Positions 7,682-9,042 of a stretch of DNA of 9,042 nucleotides are shown here, piece by piece (within the stretch, counting starts at the first letter, position 1; every line of letters begins with the position of its first letter). The stretch is from Bdellovibrionales bacterium. GTDB taxonomy: Bacteria; Bdellovibrionota; Bacteriovoracia; Bacteriovoracales; Bacteriovoracaceae. The notes beneath the pieces are model-generated. The model did not search any database, was not told where the DNA came from, and saw only the letters and a list, made by a program, of their open reading frames with translations. The stretch spans positions 1-9,042 of the forward strand of contig JAHFAA010000134.1 of the NCBI GenBank assembly GCA_023250775.1. The letters run 5' to 3'. The position numbers and the translations under genes were made by a program.

Positions 7682-8112
7682 TGCATTTTATAGAAGCACT
7701 ATTGTTAATGCTGGTTGTACTAATGCTTTTTCCTCTGAAGCTAAACTTAATGAAATTGTTGTGTGAAATATTTTTTATTTTCTTAATTGTTTTTTTCTGC
7801 GCTCGTACTTTCGATGTTAAAACAATAATACTTTGCTTAGTTATCCTGGCCAATCATTTTTTTGTTAAATCTGCTGTTGCAAATGAGGATAAAGACCTGC
7901 TCGAAGATGTTGGCAAAGTCATGGCAAAAATATTCTATAAAGTTATTTTTACAGGACTCCTGGGTGTTTTTATTTATTATTTTAGTAAAGAGACATTAGT
8001 CTCTTCTAGTAATAAGTTCGGTGACTCAGTCTACGGTGCGGTGTCTATAATTGTGATAGTTGTTGTATTAATGAACATAACAAAAAAGAAGATAAGCAAG
8101 AATGAAATTTAG
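7675..8112 (+). CDS. Unrecognised 145-aa five-helix membrane protein, NuoJ-like or HyfE N-half-like
   Basis: I do not recognise this gene. The product has 145 residues with about five helices: 4-19, 25-43, 49-66, 86-103 and 117-134. An acidic loop at 69-79 (ANEDKDLLEDV) separates helices 3 and 4, and the tail is Lys-rich. Five helices and the position between a NuoH-like and a NuoK-like gene suggest a NuoJ counterpart. The first three short helices also resemble the start of hydrogenase-4 subunit HyfE. Neither family's conserved residues are clear; the NuoJ YVG(G/A) segment is absent. The start could be the ATG at 7675, with GGGG at 7663-7666 upstream, or the in-frame ATG at 7681, which overlaps the previous TGA by one base. 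The 3' end overlaps the next gene by 11 bases. Confidence 0.78.
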   Translation: MVMHFIEALLLMLVVLMLFPLKLNLMKLLCEIFFIFLIVFFCARTFDVKTIILCLVILANHFFVKSAVANEDKDLLEDVGKVMAKIFYKVIFTGLLGVFIYYFSKETLVSSSNKFGDSVYGAVSIIVIVVVLMNITKKKISKNEI

Positions 8113-8335
8113 CCTGTTTCCTTTTATTATTTTGATGACAGCTATTTTGGGAATTGTTTTGAATCCTAAAAACAATCTTATCCTACGAATAACTATAGTT
8201 TGTGCCAGTGTTATGCTTTTTGTCGTAAGCAACACAACGGGTGAGATCAGCGAAATTTTAATTTTAATTTTTGCGATGCTTAGTGTTTTTATTATAGGAT
8301 TTTATTACTCACTCGTTAGTAACGAAAGGATGTAG
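8102..8335 (+). CDS. Unrecognised 77-aa three-helix membrane protein, diverged NuoK-like
   Basis: The product has 77 residues and three helices: 4-20, 27-43 and 50-71. This is the plan of NuoK, ND4L and MrpC: helix, a short polar turn with Asn (NPKNNLIL, compare RKNIIGIL in the true NuoK of this operon), helix, an acidic turn (TTGEISEI), helix. It can also be laid over the last third of HyfE, which is itself NuoK-related. The two membrane glutamates that define a proton-conducting NuoK are missing: helix 2 has only uncharged residues, and helix 3 has Glu51 only at its edge. It is about 20 residues shorter than NuoK. The ATG overlaps the preceding gene by 11 bases with no strong ribosome binding site. 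Gene reality is likely; the NuoK relation is inferred from topology. Confidence 0.75.
   Translation: MKFSLFPFIILMTAILGIVLNPKNNLILRITIVCASVMLFVVSNTTGEISEILILIFAMLSVFIIGFYYSLVSNERM
8326..8330 (+). promoter_or_regulatory. Ribosome binding site of the TTG-initiated gene at 8337
   Basis: AAGGA lies inside the last codons of the 77-aa gene, six bases before TTG at 8337. It marks that TTG as the start of the last gene in the window, which has no ATG near its 5' end; the first in-frame ATG comes at codon 22, after the first helix. Confidence 0.75.
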
Positions 8336-8336
8336 C

Positions 8337-9042
8337 TTGAGAGCAGTTGAAATTCTTGCTCCGGCCCTGCTTCTTCTTGTTGCTCCTTATCGCACGAGAA
8401 TGACCTGGGCGCAAAAAAACAGCGAGTATATATTTCTTTCAGCTTTTTTAGTTTTGGGTGCAGCAATCTATTTAACTTTTAATCTTGAGTTAAATAAAGT
8501 TCTGGCGATTGAAAAAGACAACTGGATGTTTTTTACATCGTACCAGCGCTTGGCCGCCATTTGCTTGTTTTATGTATGCTGCGCGATTGACTTCATAAAG
8601 AAAGAGATTTCAGCAAATTCGATTTATGCATTTATCGTTTGTATTGCTTTCTTTTTTGTGACATTGGCAAATGTAATCTTTGTCATTTTATTTACTACAA
8701 TAATATTTTTATTAATGGGGGCTCGAACCACCACTCGTCTGAAAAAAATTGGTCCGCTACTAGCAATTTTTGCTTTAGCATTATTTCAATTACAGGCCAC
8801 TTCGACGATTTTTAGCCTAATCTTTGGCATAGAATTGTATATTGTGTTTCTGTTACTTTTATATTGTATCTATGAAAACAATGAAGCCGAAAAGGCCCTT
8901 GTTCTTTCGATTTTTTTTGTTGCCCTTAGTAAATATATAGTTCCGATTGATTCTTTGATGGGTGGTCTGCTCTCCGTTCCATTGAGTTTGTATTTTCTAT
9001 ATAAAATTTCGTCTCGCGCTTTATCTTCGGAGCACTTATCGA
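8337..9042 (+). CDS. Unrecognised polytopic membrane protein, possible NuoN/NuoM/HyfF-like subunit, C-terminus outside window
   Basis: The open frame starts with TTG and runs without a stop to the window end, giving at least 235 residues. It has about eight or nine hydrophobic segments, near 5-17, 29-48, 68-86, 95-128 (probably two), 138-153, 158-179, 186-203 and 207-224. The pattern resembles the first half of an antiporter-like complex I subunit. Residues 96-130 (IYAFIVCIAFFFVTLANVIF and what follows) parallel the TM4-TM5 region with its 'l.a.nll.l...wE' motif, but Thr120 or Thr121 stands where the conserved Glu should be. FVALSKYIVPID at 194-205 parallels GYKISCVPFH of NuoN, keeping a Lys and the Val-Pro. 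The start is supported by AAGGA at 8326-8330 and lies one base after the previous stop. Gene reality is highly likely; family is a hypothesis. Confidence 0.82.
   Translation, partial: MRAVEILAPALLLLVAPYRTRMTWAQKNSEYIFLSAFLVLGAAIYLTFNLELNKVLAIEKDNWMFFTSYQRLAAICLFYVCCAIDFIKKEISANSIYAFIVCIAFFFVTLANVIFVILFTTIIFLLMGARTTTRLKKIGPLLAIFALALFQLQATSTIFSLIFGIELYIVFLLLLYCIYENNEAEKALVLSIFFVALSKYIVPIDSLMGGLLSVPLSLYFLYKISSRALSSEHLS

Noticed and set aside
7554..7853. Minus-strand open frame of 99 codons across the 304-aa and 145-aa genes
   Set aside because: It is antisense to two overlapping plus-strand genes with clear membrane helices; its product is basic with no recognisable motif. Considered a shadow.
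6480..8335. Mrp/Mnh antiporter subunits E, F, G or B as identity for the small genes
   Set aside because: Small multi-helix proteins next to antiporter-like genes suggested this, but the MnhF (Gly-Pro-Thr..Asp-Arg) and MnhG motifs are absent, and an eight-helix NuoH-like protein does not belong to Mrp. Not fully excluded, but less fitting than a complex-I/hydrogenase-4-like module.

Overview
The window holds the 3' half of a respiratory complex I (NADH:quinone oxidoreductase, NDH-1) operon, followed by a run of unrecognised small membrane-protein genes. All genes are on the + strand. The organism is a bacterium with moderately AT-rich DNA. The complex I proteins are of ordinary proteobacterial type. 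A delta-proteobacterial or Bdellovibrionota-like source is only a low-confidence guess; there is no rRNA or other marker gene here.

Region 1 (1-6478) is the membrane arm: the end of nuoH, then nuoJ, nuoK, nuoL, nuoM and nuoN. Gaps are 1 to 24 bases, so this is one transcription unit. The proton-channel residues expected in NuoK (two Glu), NuoL, NuoM and NuoN (TM5 Glu, TM7 and TM8 Lys, TM12 Lys or Glu) are all present, so this arm should pump protons. The usual nuoI, the 2x[4Fe-4S] ferredoxin-like subunit, is missing between nuoH and nuoJ.

Region 2 (6480-9042) starts one base after the nuoN stop. It holds five overlapping or abutting genes for purely hydrophobic proteins: 95, 304, 145 and 77 aa, and one of at least 235 aa that runs off the window. 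None is recognisable from clear sequence motifs. Their approximate transmembrane counts (3, 8, 5, 3, and 8 or more) follow those of NuoA, NuoH, NuoJ (or the first half of HyfE), NuoK, and a NuoL/M/N antiporter subunit, in complex I gene order. Local similarities support this for the 304-aa, 77-aa and final proteins. My inference is that nuoN is followed by a second, strongly diverged complex-I or hydrogenase-4-like membrane module. It has lost most signature charged residues and is more AT-rich than the nuo genes. This is the most interesting part of the window, and the homology is unproven without profile or structure comparison.

No tRNA, rRNA, CRISPR array, insertion sequence, terminator or internal promoter was seen. 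No stretch longer than about 25 bases lacks a gene.
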